From assembly GCA_003551785.1 (NCBI GenBank), contig PUNP01000437.1:1-5359 (forward strand): a stretch of 5,359 nucleotides of DNA, given 5' to 3'. A program made the position numbers and the translations under genes. The notes beneath the pieces were generated by a model. It did no database searches. It worked only from the letters and a program-made list of their open reading frames with translations, and was not told the origin of the DNA. This DNA is from Candidatus Brocadiaceae bacterium. GTDB taxonomy: Bacteria > Planctomycetota > Brocadiia > SM23-32. Below, in pieces: positions 4,787 to 5,359 of this stretch (position 1 is the stretch's first letter; each line of letters begins with the position of its first letter).

Positions 4787-5359
4787 TCAGAATCCCACCT
4801 CCGCGTCCAGGTCGCCGGCGTTGTAGGCGGTCCAGTAGGACTGGATCAGGTCTTTGGTTCGGTAATGGCCGACGGTCTCATTATCGTGATGTTGGACAAT
4901 GGGGAAAGTGTCAAGGATATAACCGATCTCTTCTTTGTTTATGTTGTAAAGATGGAAGTACAAGGCGTCGAGCTGACAGCGCAAGTGGAGACGGCGTTCA
5001 TCGTCCCAGCTGAATGGATCGCCGTCGCAGCCCAGGGATTCAGCAAACGGGCGCATGTCTTCGGCGGTATAGGTCAGTTCGAGCACACGGTCGCGAATCC
5101 AGGGGCGGATGTCACGGCCTTTGAACGGCTTTTTATAAAAATTCGGAGAAAAAGCAGGTAGCTGTTTAACAACAAAGAAATTAAGGTTTTGACCATGTAC
5201 TTTCTGGCGGCAAGCGAAGTCTAGAACAAAGGTCGTTAAATTAGCAAGCAACAGACAGCCATTTTCGCGGCTTTCTTTATTATTGCTCAACACTAGAGCT
5301 AAACTATTTCCTGCACCTTCAGGCGGCAAGGCAGCTGTTATAAATGTTCGGGCATTTGT
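4787..5359 (-). CDS. C-terminal part of a large Eco57I/PglX-like N6-adenine DNA methyltransferase (partial)
   Basis: The frame is open through the right edge, so the start and catalytic domain lie outside the window. The visible 190 residues begin TNARTFITAALPPEGAGNSL. After a stretch ending CLLLANLTTFVLDFACRQKV comes HGQNLNFFVVKQLPAFSP. Further on are LELTYTAEDMRPFAESLG, WDDERRLHLRCQLDALYFHL and ILDTFPIVQHHD. This series is characteristic of the C-terminal region of large Eco57I-type and PglX-like methyltransferases and helicase-methyltransferase fusions in type IIG, BREX or DISARM-like loci. That assignment is from memory. An in-frame TTG at 5329 is an internal leucine, not a start, since the homologous pattern continues upstream of it. 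Base composition looks more GC-rich here than in the neighbouring operon, hinting at a different origin. Which defence system it belongs to cannot be told from this fragment. Confidence 0.75.
   Translation of the reverse strand, partial: TNARTFITAALPPEGAGNSLALVLSNNKESRENGCLLLANLTTFVLDFACRQKVHGQNLNFFVVKQLPAFSPNFYKKPFKGRDIRPWIRDRVLELTYTAEDMRPFAESLGCDGDPFSWDDERRLHLRCQLDALYFHLYNINKEEIGYILDTFPIVQHHDNETVGHYRTKDLIQSYWTAYNAGDLDAEVGF

Noticed and set aside
4687..5161. Two plus-strand frames over the methyltransferase end
   Set aside because: They are antisense to a clearly protein-like, open frame, and their translations are low-complexity or arginine-rich and do not look like proteins.
1..5359. CRISPR array
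   Set aside because: I see no regularly spaced direct repeats anywhere in the window.

Overview
The window reads as part of an accessory, defence-type island from a bacterium, most likely a proteobacterium. That placement is tentative: it rests on Shine-Dalgarno-led genes, sigma70-like promoter hexamers and the flavour of the proteins, and no taxonomic marker is present. All credible genes lie on the minus strand, so gene order runs from high to low coordinates.

Right edge (about 4787-5359): the C-terminal 190 residues of a large protein resembling Eco57I/PglX-type N6-adenine DNA methyltransferases of restriction or BREX-like systems. Its start lies beyond the window. Next comes a non-coding stretch of about 440 bases. 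It holds the best promoter in the window (TTGACG, 17 bases, TATGTT), two small perfect hairpins in the predicted leader and an exact AAGGAGGT ribosome binding site.

Centre (1386-4342): a tight three-gene operon. It contains (1) a sce7726-family PD-(D/E)XK nuclease-like protein with a full E, D, ExK, QxxxY set; (2) a sce7725-family protein, related to the 'beta' family, starting 3 bases after the first gene stops; and (3) a zinc-ribbon/HEPN-like/RES-domain protein whose ATG overlaps the previous stop (ATGA). RES domains are NAD+-consuming ADP-ribosyltransferase relatives known as toxins. The set looks like a compact nuclease, helper and NAD-depleting effector module, a plausible anti-phage or abortive-infection system. 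I know of no worked-out function for this trio. The family names come from memory of sequence patterns and were not checked against a database.

Left part: a 222-residue protein (429-1097) whose C-terminal half looks like a PD-(D/E)XK fold lacking the usual acidic residue. Overlapping its end is a short two-frame coding remnant (247-451). Joined by a single-base shift, it reads as a sigma-factor region-4-like helix-turn-helix. The first 246 bases are AT-rich and hold no gene that I can support.
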